Shown piece by piece: positions 1-7,992 of a stretch of 64,000 nucleotides of DNA. How positions within the stretch are numbered: position 1 is the first letter of the stretch; each line of letters opens with the position of its first letter. A model generated the notes under the pieces. It had not been told where the DNA came from, ran no database searches, and saw only the letters and a list, made by a program, of their open reading frames with translations. A program made the position numbers and the translations under genes. The stretch comes from Planctomycetota bacterium (GTDB lineage: Bacteria; Planctomycetota; UBA8742; UBA2392). The stretch lies in assembly GCA_025993795.1 (NCBI GenBank), contig JAMQHL010000021.1:18919-82918 (forward strand). Direction: 5' to 3'.

Positions 1-895
1 GGATCCGCGCGTAATGCGGGTCGTGCTTGTGAGCCTGCAGCCACGCCATCACGTCGGCGGGAAACTCGGGCGGCGGTACATGCAAGTCGCCGCTCGCCCA
101 GGCCCGTGCCGCGCGCACGTGTGCCTCATACTTGCGGCCCATCGCCGCGGACTCTTCCGTTCGTGGCGTCGACGTTTCGCCGCTGGTGTTGCTTTGGCTT
201 CCAGCACAAGCCGACACCCGTGCCGCTGCAACCGCAGATTGCCGTTGCTGCATGGCTTCCTCGACTGCCTGAGCGCGTTGGTTCATGCTTTCGCCCATGG
301 CCTTGAACATCTCGAAGGTTTGGCTGGGTTGTGGCTGCGTGGCGCGCTCGTACTTCTCGCCGATGGTTTCGTACTTCTCGGCGTCGGCGCGTTTGCGCGG
401 CCTTGCATTTGCGTTGCCTGCCCGCCTGCGCGGCTCGGTGGCTTGCAGCATTTCGCGCAGTTCCTGCAGTCGTACTTCGCTGGCGTGCATGCCGAACTTG
501 CGCCAGATGAAGTCGTCTTGCAGCGGCGATGCGTCGCCCAGCTCTTCGTTGAGCAACTTCATGCTCAGCAAGTCGATCTGCTGGCGCATCTCGCACAGAA
601 TCCAGCCGCGCGCATCGTTGGCAATCAGCTGGGTCTGGCTGATCCGGAGCCTTACCTGTGGCGCGGTGGCGCTGCGACAGGCTTCGGCCATGCGCAGGCG
701 CTCGGCGGTGGCGGCGCTTTGGGTGGCTTCCACGGCGGCGAGCGCGTCTTCGACGTAGACGCGCTCAAAGGCCAGGTCCATGCGCTGAAACAGCTCCTGC
801 AGGCGGGCAAAGCGGGCCGCCCATTGCGCGCGGGCGGCGGAGTCGCTGTCTTTGGGCGGCTGTTCGGTGAGCAGATGTTCGCATCCGGTAATCAT
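1..895 (-). CDS. Unrecognised protein, 3' end beyond left edge
   Basis: An open reading frame reads leftwards from an ATG at 895 and has no stop before the window edge, so at least 298 residues are present and the C-terminus is missing. The start is preceded by AGGAAA eight bases upstream. The protein begins MITGCEHLLTEQPP. It is rich in Ala, Glu, Gln and Arg with long charged helical stretches (roughly residues 20-90 and 125-220), suggesting coiled coil, followed by a low-complexity Ser/Thr-rich stretch and a conserved-looking tail near residues 255-298 (KYEAHVRAARAWASG). No signal peptide or catalytic motif is visible. I do not recognise the family. Codon pattern in this frame is typical of the neighbouring genes, which is why I prefer it to the long opposite-strand frame. 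Confidence 0.6.
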   Translation of the reverse strand, partial: MITGCEHLLTEQPPKDSDSAARAQWAARFARLQELFQRMDLAFERVYVEDALAAVEATQSAATAERLRMAEACRSATAPQVRLRISQTQLIANDARGWILCEMRQQIDLLSMKLLNEELGDASPLQDDFIWRKFGMHASEVRLQELREMLQATEPRRRAGNANARPRKRADAEKYETIGEKYERATQPQPSQTFEMFKAMGESMNQRAQAVEEAMQQRQSAVAAARVSACAGSQSNTSGETSTPRTEESAAMGRKYEAHVRAARAWASGDLHVPPPEFPADVMAWLQAHKHDPHYARI

Positions 896-1245
896 GACGG
901 TTTCCTGTTCAGGGGTGAACCTCACCCCTCACCCCCAGGATTCCACGGACACAGGTTCTGGAAAAAGGGCAGCAGGCGGCACGATGCCGCAGGCAGGAAC
1001 TGCAACTGCCACCGCGACTTACGCGCGCAAAATAATTTCAGATTGATGAGCCGGGATGAGACCCCGGCGTCAGCCGGGGCAAGCCCCACTCCTGCGGGTC
1101 TTGGCCGAAGGCCTGAAGCAGCCACGGAGGTCACAGAAGAACACGGAGAATGGCAACAGGATGAACAGGACAGGTAGTCCTTCGTGAAAATCAGTGTGCT
1201 CCGTGGCTAACCTGCGGTGGTCAGAGAGAGCAGTGTCTCCTGCCT
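896..1245. other. Intergenic stretch with ACACGGAG-type repeats
   Basis: No gene is supported between the leftward gene starting at 895 and the end of the HYExAFE gene at 1246. The stretch holds a degenerate direct repeat of CACGGAG/CACAGAA units at 1121-1150 and a perfect 10-bp inverted repeat, AGCCACGGAG at 1120-1129 against CTCCGTGGCT at 1199-1208. Similar CAC-GAG units recur at about 1972-2000 and 7234-7256. Confidence 0.5.
1120..1208. repeat. Inverted repeat built of CACGGAG units
   Basis: AGCCACGGAG at 1120-1129 is perfectly complementary to CTCCGTGGCT at 1199-1208. Between them lie further near-periodic units (GGTCACAGAAG, AACACGGAGAATGG) and their imperfect complement (CCTTCGTGAAAATCAGTG). 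The arms could fold as a hairpin about 90 bases long. There is no T-run, so a simple terminator is unlikely; it looks like a copy of a dispersed extragenic repeat. Confidence 0.5.
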
Positions 1246-1749
1246 TCAAGCCGGCTGCGCCAGCGTTACTACTTGGTCGAGAGGCCGGACGGCGCGGGCG
1301 AACGGTTGCCACGCGAAGTCGAGCGTACCCCAGCGCGCGCTGCGGGGCTTTGCCAGTCGCTGCGCACTTTCGAGGTCAAGAAGGCAGAAGCGGTAAACGC
1401 CGGCAGGTGTTTCGTGGCGCGTGCAGGGCAGGTCAGCGACGCGGCCCGGCAGCTCAAACAGCCGCGAAAAGAAAGCGAACAGGAATGCCGGTTCCGCTTT
1501 GCCCTGCAGCAGCGTTCGCCATCCCATCATGGAAAACAGGTCCGTGCGGCTGACCCAGGGGCGGTCGCGGCGGCCCTTGAGGTCGAGGGCGAGAATCGCG
1601 TCGCTGCCCTGCACCATGACGTCAAAATTCTTGAGTGTCACACCGTTCAGCACGGGACGGCGCGCCTGTTCAACAGCCAACGCGCGGACGCCGGCTTCAA
1701 CCAGCAATCCGCTGAATGCCTGCTCGTAGTGGTTTTTGGCGCCGAACAC
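1246..1749 (-). CDS. HYExAFE-family protein
   Basis: This 167-residue protein starts at a GTG (1749) and opens with MFGAKNHYEQAFSGLL, matching the His-Tyr-Glu-x-Ala-Phe signature for which the family is named. A central segment (about residues 42-75) contains FDVMVQG, LALDLKGRRDR and PWVSRTDLFSMMGW. The D-x-K core resembles a restriction-endonuclease-like fold, so a nucleic-acid-cleaving or binding role is possible but unproven. I recall the family as annotated mainly in planctomycetes. No signal peptide or membrane segment is present. The 5' end lies only about 42 bp from a MITE-like repeat, which may supply or separate its promoter. The ribosome site is weak, so the exact start is uncertain. 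Confidence 0.7.
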   Translation of the reverse strand: MFGAKNHYEQAFSGLLVEAGVRALAVEQARRPVLNGVTLKNFDVMVQGSDAILALDLKGRRDRPWVSRTDLFSMMGWRTLLQGKAEPAFLFAFFSRLFELPGRVADLPCTRHETPAGVYRFCLLDLESAQRLAKPRSARWGTLDFAWQPFARAVRPLDQVVTLAQPA

Positions 1750-1790
1750 GGGCGCAGCTTAGTCGCAGGCGCGCGCTCTGCCAATGTCGG

Positions 1791-2175
1791 TTTTCTGGTT
1801 CCTCGCTGTTTGATGTGGGAATGCAGGCTACTGCAAACAATCCAAGACCAACCGGTGCGGTGCGAATAAGGGGCAGCAGGCGGACTCGGATTTGCTGCGG
1901 AACTTTGCCTTTGTGTGAGACCGCCTTGCCGTTCGCCGTGCCTGTGCTTTCACGCCCAACTGCAACGGCATGGACCACAAAGAACACCAAAACACGAAGC
2001 GACTTCCTGCGCGTGGCGCAATATTGAAGAAGGAACCACAAGTCTCCGCGCGCTGCGAAAGGTCCGTCGTCGCTGACTGCGCTGCATTCGGAGCACAGCC
2101 GTTTGCAGTCATAGCGACCTCTGCGGACTTGGCGCGAGCCACCCGTTCCACGGCAGAAAGCGAGGAACCAGAAAA
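1791..2175. mobile_element. MITE-like element, copy A
   Basis: The element is bounded by a perfect 17-bp terminal inverted repeat, TTTTCTGGTTCCTCGCT at 1791-1807 and its complement at 2159-2175. It carries no coding frame of its own. It is related along its length to copy B at 6908-7133: both begin with TGGTTCCTCGCTGT followed by GATGTGGGAATGC, and share TGCGGACTTGG and a GGTCCGT-GTCGCT block. Copy A is about 160 bp longer and includes CAC-AAG repeat units at 1972-2000. No clear target-site duplication is seen. It fills most of the gap between the leftward HYExAFE gene and the rightward aminotransferase. Confidence 0.6.
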
Positions 2176-2235
2176 ATAATCCCGCGCACCGGGTGGGTTC
2201 TGGCCCGCAAGGCGGCTTTGCTGCATGATGCCGGA

Positions 2236-3528
2236 ATGAGCGACTCGATACGCATGCCTGAGGTACACATCAACCTGAACATCCGCGGTATGAAGCCGTC
2301 GGCGACCGTTGCCATCAACGAGCGCTGCAACGAACTGCTGAAAGAAGGCCGCGAAATCTTCAAGCTCGGGCTGGGACAGTCGCCCTTTCCGGTGCCCGGA
2401 GTGGTCGTTGACGAGCTCAAGGCCAACGCGTGGCAGAAAGACTATCTGCCTGTGCGCGGACTGCGCCTGCTTCGCGAAGCGGTGGCAGACTATCATCGTC
2501 GCGGCGAGGGCAGCGCGGCCACACACGACGACGTGCTGATCGGGCCCGGCAGCAAAGAGCTGATGTTTTTGCTGCAGCTTGTGTACTACGGCGACATCCT
2601 GATTCCGACGCCCGCGTGGGTCAGCTACGCGCCGCAGGCAAAGATCATCGGCCGCAACGTGGATTTTCTTCCCACCAACCCGGCCAACGACTGGTCGATG
2701 ACCGCGGCCCAGCTTGCTGACCATTGTGCAGAGGACCCGGGCCGCCCGCGCCTGGTCGTGCTGAATTACCCCAGCAACCCGACAGGTCGCACCTACACAG
2801 CCGAGATGCTTGAAGAGATCGCGGTGGTCGCGAAGCAGTACCGGCTGCTGATCCTGAGCGACGAAATCTACGGCGAGCTGCACCACGAGGGCAAACATGT
2901 GAGCATTTCGCGCTACTACCCGCAGGGCACAATCATCAGCAGCGGCTTGAGCAAGTGGTGCGGCGCGGGCGGATGGCGCCTTGGCACATTCACGTTTCCG
3001 CGCCAGTTGCGCTGGCTGCTGGATGCCATGGCCAGCGTCGCCAGCGAGACCTACACCAGCACCAGCGCGCCGATCCAGTATGCGGCCGTGCGGGCGTTTC
3101 GTGGCGGCACCGAGATTGAGCGCTACCTGTGGCGCGTGCGCCGTGTGCTGAAGTCGCTGGGAAACTGGATCGCCGACAAGTTCAATGCCGCAGGCATCCG
3201 CACGCTGGCGCCGCAGGGGGCGTTTTACCTGTTTCCGGATTTCGGGCCGTTGCGCGACAATTTGAGTAAGCGCGGGATCACCGGCAGCGCGAGCATGTGC
3301 GAGAAACTGCTTGAAGCCACCGGCGTGGCGATTCTGCCGGGCGACGACTTTGGCCGGGCAAAGGATGAGCTGACGGCGCGCCTTGCATACGTTGACTTCG
3401 ATGGCGCCCGCGCGCTGAGCATTCTTGAGACAGATGAGAACGTGCAGATTGACGAAAACTTCCTGGCAACGCACTGCCCCAACGTGGCCAACGCCACACG
3501 GCGCATCTGCGAATGGGCAACGGCTTGA
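2236..3528 (+). CDS. PLP-dependent aminotransferase (class I/II)
   Basis: The product (430 residues from the ATG at 2236) is a fold-type I pyridoxal-phosphate aminotransferase, which would move an amino group between an amino acid and a 2-oxo acid in the cytoplasm. Visible motifs in order are the substrate-side segment LGLGQSPFPVP, GPGSKELMFL, the NYPSNPTG loop, SDEIYGEL (aspartate pairing with the PLP ring nitrogen), and SSGLSKWCGAGGWRLG with the Schiff-base lysine at residue 240. Length and motif spacing match the aspartate/tyrosine aminotransferase group; substrate cannot be told. A TTG at 2218 could add six residues; I prefer the ATG. The MITE-like element ends 60 bp upstream. Confidence 0.88.
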   Translation: MSDSIRMPEVHINLNIRGMKPSATVAINERCNELLKEGREIFKLGLGQSPFPVPGVVVDELKANAWQKDYLPVRGLRLLREAVADYHRRGEGSAATHDDVLIGPGSKELMFLLQLVYYGDILIPTPAWVSYAPQAKIIGRNVDFLPTNPANDWSMTAAQLADHCAEDPGRPRLVVLNYPSNPTGRTYTAEMLEEIAVVAKQYRLLILSDEIYGELHHEGKHVSISRYYPQGTIISSGLSKWCGAGGWRLGTFTFPRQLRWLLDAMASVASETYTSTSAPIQYAAVRAFRGGTEIERYLWRVRRVLKSLGNWIADKFNAAGIRTLAPQGAFYLFPDFGPLRDNLSKRGITGSASMCEKLLEATGVAILPGDDFGRAKDELTARLAYVDFDGARALSILETDENVQIDENFLATHCPNVANATRRICEWATA

Positions 3529-4124
3529 GCCGTCGGAAGCAAGTCCTGAGCAGTGACCGACTGATGGCCAGACAAACGGCGTGAGCGGTGAAAGCGCCAA
3601 AGAATGGCGCTGCTTCGCGTTTTCGCGGATGGCAGTAGAGTCTGGTTGTCACCCAACGCGATGCGATCGGCGCGGTTCGACAGCATGTTTCCGCGATAGA
3701 TGCACACAGATGGCGGCAAACCGGGTCCGGGAAGCAGGACACCGCCCGCTGCCTGTGCCAAATGGCAATTGTGAATCGCAGATCAGTAGGCGCAGCGATG
3801 CCTTGGCCTTCGACCGCAGGCAGGCTTCAGCACTTCGCCGCGCCTGCGCGTGAGTCGCCCGTTGGCTGGTCGCGAAATGCCGTGCTCTTGCTGGTCGCAA
3901 GTCGGCCGGTGCAGCTCTGCAGCAAGTCCGAGCTCAACTGTGGCCGCTCATTCGTACGGCATTGGCATGCCAGCCAACTGAGGTCGTGCCGCCCCCGTTT
4001 TATGGCCAAACCGACAGATTGCCAGCCGTCCAGAGCCCGCATGCTTAATGATTTATGTTCTTTCTCTTAATAACCCTCAGGCGGTTGCTATGTTCGCGCT
4101 CGGTTTGGCCGGAGCCGCTTTATC
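3529..4124. other. Long intergenic region with a repeat remnant
   Basis: I see no credible gene in this roughly 600-bp gap. At 3640-3662 the block CACCCAACGCGATGCGATC closely matches CACCCAACGCGGTGCGATC inside MITE-like copy B (about 6968-6988), so a decayed fragment of the same repeat may lie here. The last 80 bases become A+T-rich (TTATGTTCTTTCTCTTAATAACC), consistent with a promoter zone for the symporter gene that follows. Confidence 0.4.
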
Positions 4125-5921
4125 ATGGACGCATCAGCCTGGTTCACACTCGCTTACACGGTACTCGGCGGCTTGGCGGTGTTCCTGTTCGGCATGAAGA
4201 TCCTGAGCGAGAGCCTTCAGGCGCTTGCCAGTGAGTTCATACGCAAACTCATCAGCTGGCTCACGAACAACCGCATCATTGCCATGGGCGTTGGCGTGGT
4301 GCTGACGACCATCGTGCAGTCCAGCTCGGTCACAACCGTCATGCTGGTAGGCTTCATCAATGCGGGCCTGATGAATTTGACGCAGGCGGTGGGCGTGATC
4401 CTGGGTGCCAACATCGGCACGACCCTCACCGGTTGGATCATCGCCGTCAAGGTCGGCAAGTACGGGCTGCTGCTGGCGGGTGTCGGGTTCGTCCCAACCT
4501 TCTTTGCCAAGAAGACGAAATGGAAAAGCGTCGGGCGCATCCTGATTGCCCTGGGCCTGATCTTTCTCGGCCTTGAGTTCATGTCGGGCGGCTTCAAACC
4601 GCTGTCGGCGACCACCGACTTCCGCGACGCGATGGCCTATTTCACGGCCGATAGCATCCTGTCGATCCTTGCATGCGTAGTGATTGGTTGCCTGTTGACG
4701 TTTGTTGTGCAGTCCAGCAGTGCCATGCTGGCGATTACGATGTCATTGGCGGCTACGGGCCAGATTGAGTACCAGACAGCGGCGGCGCTGGTATTGGGTG
4801 AAAACATCGGCACGACGGTCACCATGCACCTGGCGGCAGTGGGCGGGACGCTGGACGCGAAACGCGCAAGCTGGGCGCACATCATGTTCAACGTGATCGG
4901 CGTCAGCTACATGGTGCTGCTGTTCCCGTGGTACACGCAGTTCGTGACCTGGTTTGTGGAGTCTACACCCGATGCGGTATCGACACTGTTCAGCGTACAT
5001 GGTGAAGGCACGGCTGTGCATGTGGACCCGCTGATCATGATGAAGATCGCCGCGGGGCACAGCCTGTTCAATGTCACCAACAATCTGCTGTTCCTGCCGC
5101 TGCTGCCGCTGCTTGTGAAGTTCGTGGTCTGGCTGAAACCCGACAAGGGCAAGACCAGCAAGAAGCGCCTGAAGCTCTCGGGCGACCTGTCACGAATTTC
5201 TCCCGAGCTGGCACTGGAAGAAGCCGAGGGCGAACTGCGCCTGATGCGTGAAATCGTGGTCGAGGCGATGGAAAAGTCCATGGCCTACGCGCGACTAAAA
5301 CAGGACGATGAGGAAATCTTCAAGCGCGTGGACCACCTGGAACAAGTCACCGACAACATCCAGATGGAAGTCACGCTGTTCATCACCGAGGTGTTGCAGT
5401 TGCCAATGACGGCTGAGCAGGCCAAGCGCGCTTACGCGCTGATACGCATCAGCGACGAAATGGAGTCCGTCGCGGACTATTGCCAGAACCTGACCAAGTA
5501 CCGTGCCCGCATGTTTCGGGACGGGCTCAAGCTGTCGGACGCAGCGAACCGGGAACTGGATACGGTCATGAGACTGGTAGACGAGTTCACGCGCGCCGGC
5601 ATGGAGTTTGTGGTCACGCACCATGAAGCAGACATGCACGACGAAGGAGTGCGTGCGTTGGTCAGGATGGCGGACGCGATCAACGTCGCGGCCGACAATG
5701 TGCGCGACGCCCACCTGGCGCGTGTCAAGGACGGCAGTTGCGAGCCGCTGGCGGGCATGGTGTTCAGCGACATGGTAGTGGCTCTGCGGCGCATGAAGAA
5801 CCATACGGTCAACGTGATTGACGCCCGCATCGGCCGCTGGGAAGAACGGCGCGAAGCCCTGCGCAACCTTGAGCGCGACGCCAGCGATGAAAGCGCGCGC
5901 CTGTCCGCCACGCACGGATAG
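4125..5921 (+). CDS. Na+/phosphate symporter with PhoU-like tail
   Basis: This 598-residue inner-membrane protein belongs to the NptA/PNaS family, which takes up phosphate with sodium. The N-terminal half has about eight membrane helices arranged as two inverted repeats. Each repeat carries a QSSS signature (residues 65-68 and 196-199) and a G-x-NIGTT motif (GANIGTTLT and GENIGTTVT). From about residue 345 the protein is soluble and helical with the E/K-rich pattern of a PhoU domain, as in the YjbB subgroup, which probably modulates transport. The ATG follows an A+T-rich leader. The STAS-domain gene starts 68 bp downstream on the same strand and may be co-transcribed. Confidence 0.9.
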   Translation: MDASAWFTLAYTVLGGLAVFLFGMKILSESLQALASEFIRKLISWLTNNRIIAMGVGVVLTTIVQSSSVTTVMLVGFINAGLMNLTQAVGVILGANIGTTLTGWIIAVKVGKYGLLLAGVGFVPTFFAKKTKWKSVGRILIALGLIFLGLEFMSGGFKPLSATTDFRDAMAYFTADSILSILACVVIGCLLTFVVQSSSAMLAITMSLAATGQIEYQTAAALVLGENIGTTVTMHLAAVGGTLDAKRASWAHIMFNVIGVSYMVLLFPWYTQFVTWFVESTPDAVSTLFSVHGEGTAVHVDPLIMMKIAAGHSLFNVTNNLLFLPLLPLLVKFVVWLKPDKGKTSKKRLKLSGDLSRISPELALEEAEGELRLMREIVVEAMEKSMAYARLKQDDEEIFKRVDHLEQVTDNIQMEVTLFITEVLQLPMTAEQAKRAYALIRISDEMESVADYCQNLTKYRARMFRDGLKLSDAANRELDTVMRLVDEFTRAGMEFVVTHHEADMHDEGVRALVRMADAINVAADNVRDAHLARVKDGSCEPLAGMVFSDMVVALRRMKNHTVNVIDARIGRWEERREALRNLERDASDESARLSATHG

Positions 5922-5989
5922 CGACGGGCTCTCGCGACTTGCCGGAAACAAGTCTAGCCTTCCCGGAGTTCAAACGCGCTGGAGCCGGC

Positions 5990-6838
5990 ATGTCGATCGT
6001 GATACCAAAGGACTTTGAAGCCGTGGTATTTACACCGCCGGCCCGTGTGGACCATCACTCGGTGCCGCAGATTCTGGAGGCCACGGAACGCGCCGGCATC
6101 CAGAATCTGATAGCGCACCGCATTCTGCACCTGCACCAGGTGGAGCATATCGACAGCGCCGCCGTGGCAGGCCTGCTTGACATCATCCGGCGCGCAACTG
6201 AGTTCGGAAGAGAGTTCGTTGCCTGTGACCCCCCGCCAATCGTGCGCAGCTACCTTGACATTTATGGCGCCGCACCGCTGTTCGAAGGACGCGTGCTCAA
6301 CAGCGCCGACGACGGCACGTATCAATCCGACGTGCTTCCGTTTGTGCCGCCATTCGTGCCAAACCGGGCAGGCCGACTCGACATTTACAAAGGCGGCGCG
6401 GTACGCAGCTATCAGCTTGCCGGCGATGAACTGCGTGAGATCTCACCCGTAGACCTGAACACACACCCTGCCAAAGTACCGACCCGCGCGCTGGCCATGG
6501 GCGTGCATGCCGGCGCCAACGTCAAGGTCGTCGAAGCGATCGGCTACGTCATGCTGCGTCGGCACATGTGCGGCTGCGACGCGACGCACAAGACCTTCGA
6601 CGCGCTGCACCAATTGCATGGCTGGTACCGTAACAAGGGTTTCGATTTCAGCGGGCTCGAATTGTGGGCCAGCGATATCCCGGCCGGCATAGTCACCGAG
6701 CGCCTGACGTTTCGCGACCGAATGCACCTGGACCAGTTCCGGACACTGCTCAGGATTGACGAAAGCTGGAAAAAGATTGGCGCGCCGCAAGAGGACGTCG
6801 AAGAGGAGTACTACTACCTGTACGCAAACTCCCCGTGA
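5990..6838 (+). CDS. STAS-domain protein with unrecognised C-terminal half
   Basis: From the ATG at 5990, which has GGAG five bases upstream, the protein is 282 residues. Residues 4-110 look like a STAS fold: alternating strands and helices with VVFTPPARVDHHSVPQILE, RILHLHQVEHIDSAAVAGLLD (the Asp-Ser at the helix start is where anti-anti-sigma factors are phosphorylated) and a final helix. Residues 115-282 form a second domain with HMCGCDATHKTF and a very acidic, Tyr-rich end (EDVEEEYYYLY) that I do not recognise. A partner-switching or regulatory role is plausible; the target is unknown. A TTG 51 bases upstream would extend the frame but lacks a ribosome site. Confidence 0.65.
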   Translation: MSIVIPKDFEAVVFTPPARVDHHSVPQILEATERAGIQNLIAHRILHLHQVEHIDSAAVAGLLDIIRRATEFGREFVACDPPPIVRSYLDIYGAAPLFEGRVLNSADDGTYQSDVLPFVPPFVPNRAGRLDIYKGGAVRSYQLAGDELREISPVDLNTHPAKVPTRALAMGVHAGANVKVVEAIGYVMLRRHMCGCDATHKTFDALHQLHGWYRNKGFDFSGLELWASDIPAGIVTERLTFRDRMHLDQFRTLLRIDESWKKIGAPQEDVEEEYYYLYANSP

Positions 6839-6907
6839 CGGCTTCGGAAGTAAGGCCGTGGCCCTTGAAGCGGGTTACCGGCACGACATTCGTGCACCAG
6901 CAGTTCT

Positions 6908-7133
6908 TGGTTCCTCGCTGTCTGATGTGGGAATGCGAATGACTGCAAGCAGTCCAGGAGGGGCGACCACCCAACGCGGTGCGATCAGGAACCGCAGGTC
7001 TCTGCGCCCTGCGAGAGGTCCGTTGTCGCTCTTTGCGCCGCATTCGCTGCTTAGCAGACTGCATTCAGCAGTAATGGCGGCCTTTGCGGACTTGGCCAGA
7101 GTCACCCATTCCGCGGCAAACAGCGACAAACCA
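6908..7133. mobile_element. MITE-like element, copy B
   Basis: The ends TGGTTCCTCGCTGT (6908-6921) and ACAGCGACAAACCA (7120-7133) form a 14-bp inverted repeat with two mismatches, and the interior aligns by eye with copy A at 1791-2175 in the same orientation. Shared blocks include GATGTGGGAATG, ACTGCAA, GAGAGGTCCGTTGTCGCT versus GAAAGGTCCGTCGTCGCT, and TTTGCGGACTTGG versus TCTGCGGACTTGG. No transposase is encoded, so mobility would need an enzyme in trans. Its less perfect ends suggest it is older than copy A. Confidence 0.55.
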
Positions 7134-7424
7134 GTGTTTTGCGGGGCCGTTCAAGGCGGTGCGCGCGATACGGGCACTTCCAGTCTGACACGGCGAAGGG
7201 CACATGCATGACTCACGCCATGAACTGCGACTGATGTTGAACGCGGAGTCACAGAGCCACGGACAAATGCCAAAGCACAATGCCCGAAGCAGTTCGCTGC
7301 GCCATCGTGCTGCTGCGCAATACGGCCGCGGGGGCCTAACGCACCGAACACCCAACGCCAGGCCGCAACGCGTGCAGAGTTTCGTAGTCACAAGCGTTAC
7401 ATGAAGGTGCGCGGGCCGCGCGGT
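7134..7424. other. Intergenic stretch, no gene seen
   Basis: Between MITE-like copy B and the leftward nuclease-partner gene ending at 7425 I find no supported coding frame. One CAC-GAG unit cluster (GCGGAGTCACAGAGCCACGG, about 7235-7254) resembles the repeats near 1120 and 1972. Confidence 0.35.
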
Positions 7425-7988
7425 TCAGGCCTGCTGCTTCGGCCAGCGCGATTCAATTTCCTTGATCAGGGGTTGCAGCACCAGGCTCTGAAGTTCTGGC
7501 TCGCCTTGAATCGACAGGAGTGGAACACCAAACGCGCGGAGCTCGATCGAATTCTTCGATTCCAGGTTCCTTGTCGTGTGCCACTTGCCGTCCGCTGGGT
7601 GGTGCCCGACTCGTACATGGCTGGACGGAACCCAGTACGTGGTCACGACTTCTGGGCTCTGGTCTCCGAAGTCGATCCAGCCGCTGCACACGATCGGTTG
7701 TTTGAAGTCAGCGTCGTAGTCAGGATTCAAATCCATGATCACGCTTACGAAGACGCGAACGTTCGGCTGGCTGAGCTTGAACATGCGAATGGCCACATAG
7801 GGCAACCAATCGCCTGGGTACGACAGCATACTGCTGCCGTACTTGTGGGCTGGCTTTTCAGCAAGCTCAAGTCCGTGTTCCTCCATCATGGACTCGGCCA
7901 CGCCGAGCAATTTGGCAACCTCGCTGAAGTAGGTGCGCACATCCCGCAACATCTGGATCAAGTTCTTGCCGTCGTCAGGTTTGTCCAT
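7425..7988 (-). CDS. Partner protein of the PD-(D/E)XK nuclease
   Basis: The likely start is the ATG at 7988 (MDKPDDGKNLIQ), giving 187 residues; the frame extends further upstream but overlaps the preceding gene, whose stop lies at 7993. The five-base spacing implies translation as a unit with that nuclease gene. Residues 10-45 are helical; the centre is strand-rich with many aromatics (GDWLPYVAIRMFKL, SGWIDFGDQSP, VTTYWVPSSHV). No catalytic motif, membrane segment or signal peptide is visible and I do not recognise the family. Strict pairing with the nuclease suggests an inhibitor, specificity or sensor subunit, which is inference from context only. Confidence 0.65.
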   Translation of the reverse strand: MDKPDDGKNLIQMLRDVRTYFSEVAKLLGVAESMMEEHGLELAEKPAHKYGSSMLSYPGDWLPYVAIRMFKLSQPNVRVFVSVIMDLNPDYDADFKQPIVCSGWIDFGDQSPEVVTTYWVPSSHVRVGHHPADGKWHTTRNLESKNSIELRAFGVPLLSIQGEPELQSLVLQPLIKEIESRWPKQQA

Positions 7989-7992
7989 GAGT

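Noticed and set aside
14..1177. Long plus-strand frame of 387 codons at the left edge
   Set aside because: Its product is Arg/Ala/Gly-rich without family features, and the opposite strand holds a frame with a good ribosome site and balanced composition.
2236..6838. Composite transposon bounded by the two MITE-like copies
   Set aside because: The enclosed genes are ordinary chromosomal genes, no transposase is present, and no target-site duplication was seen.
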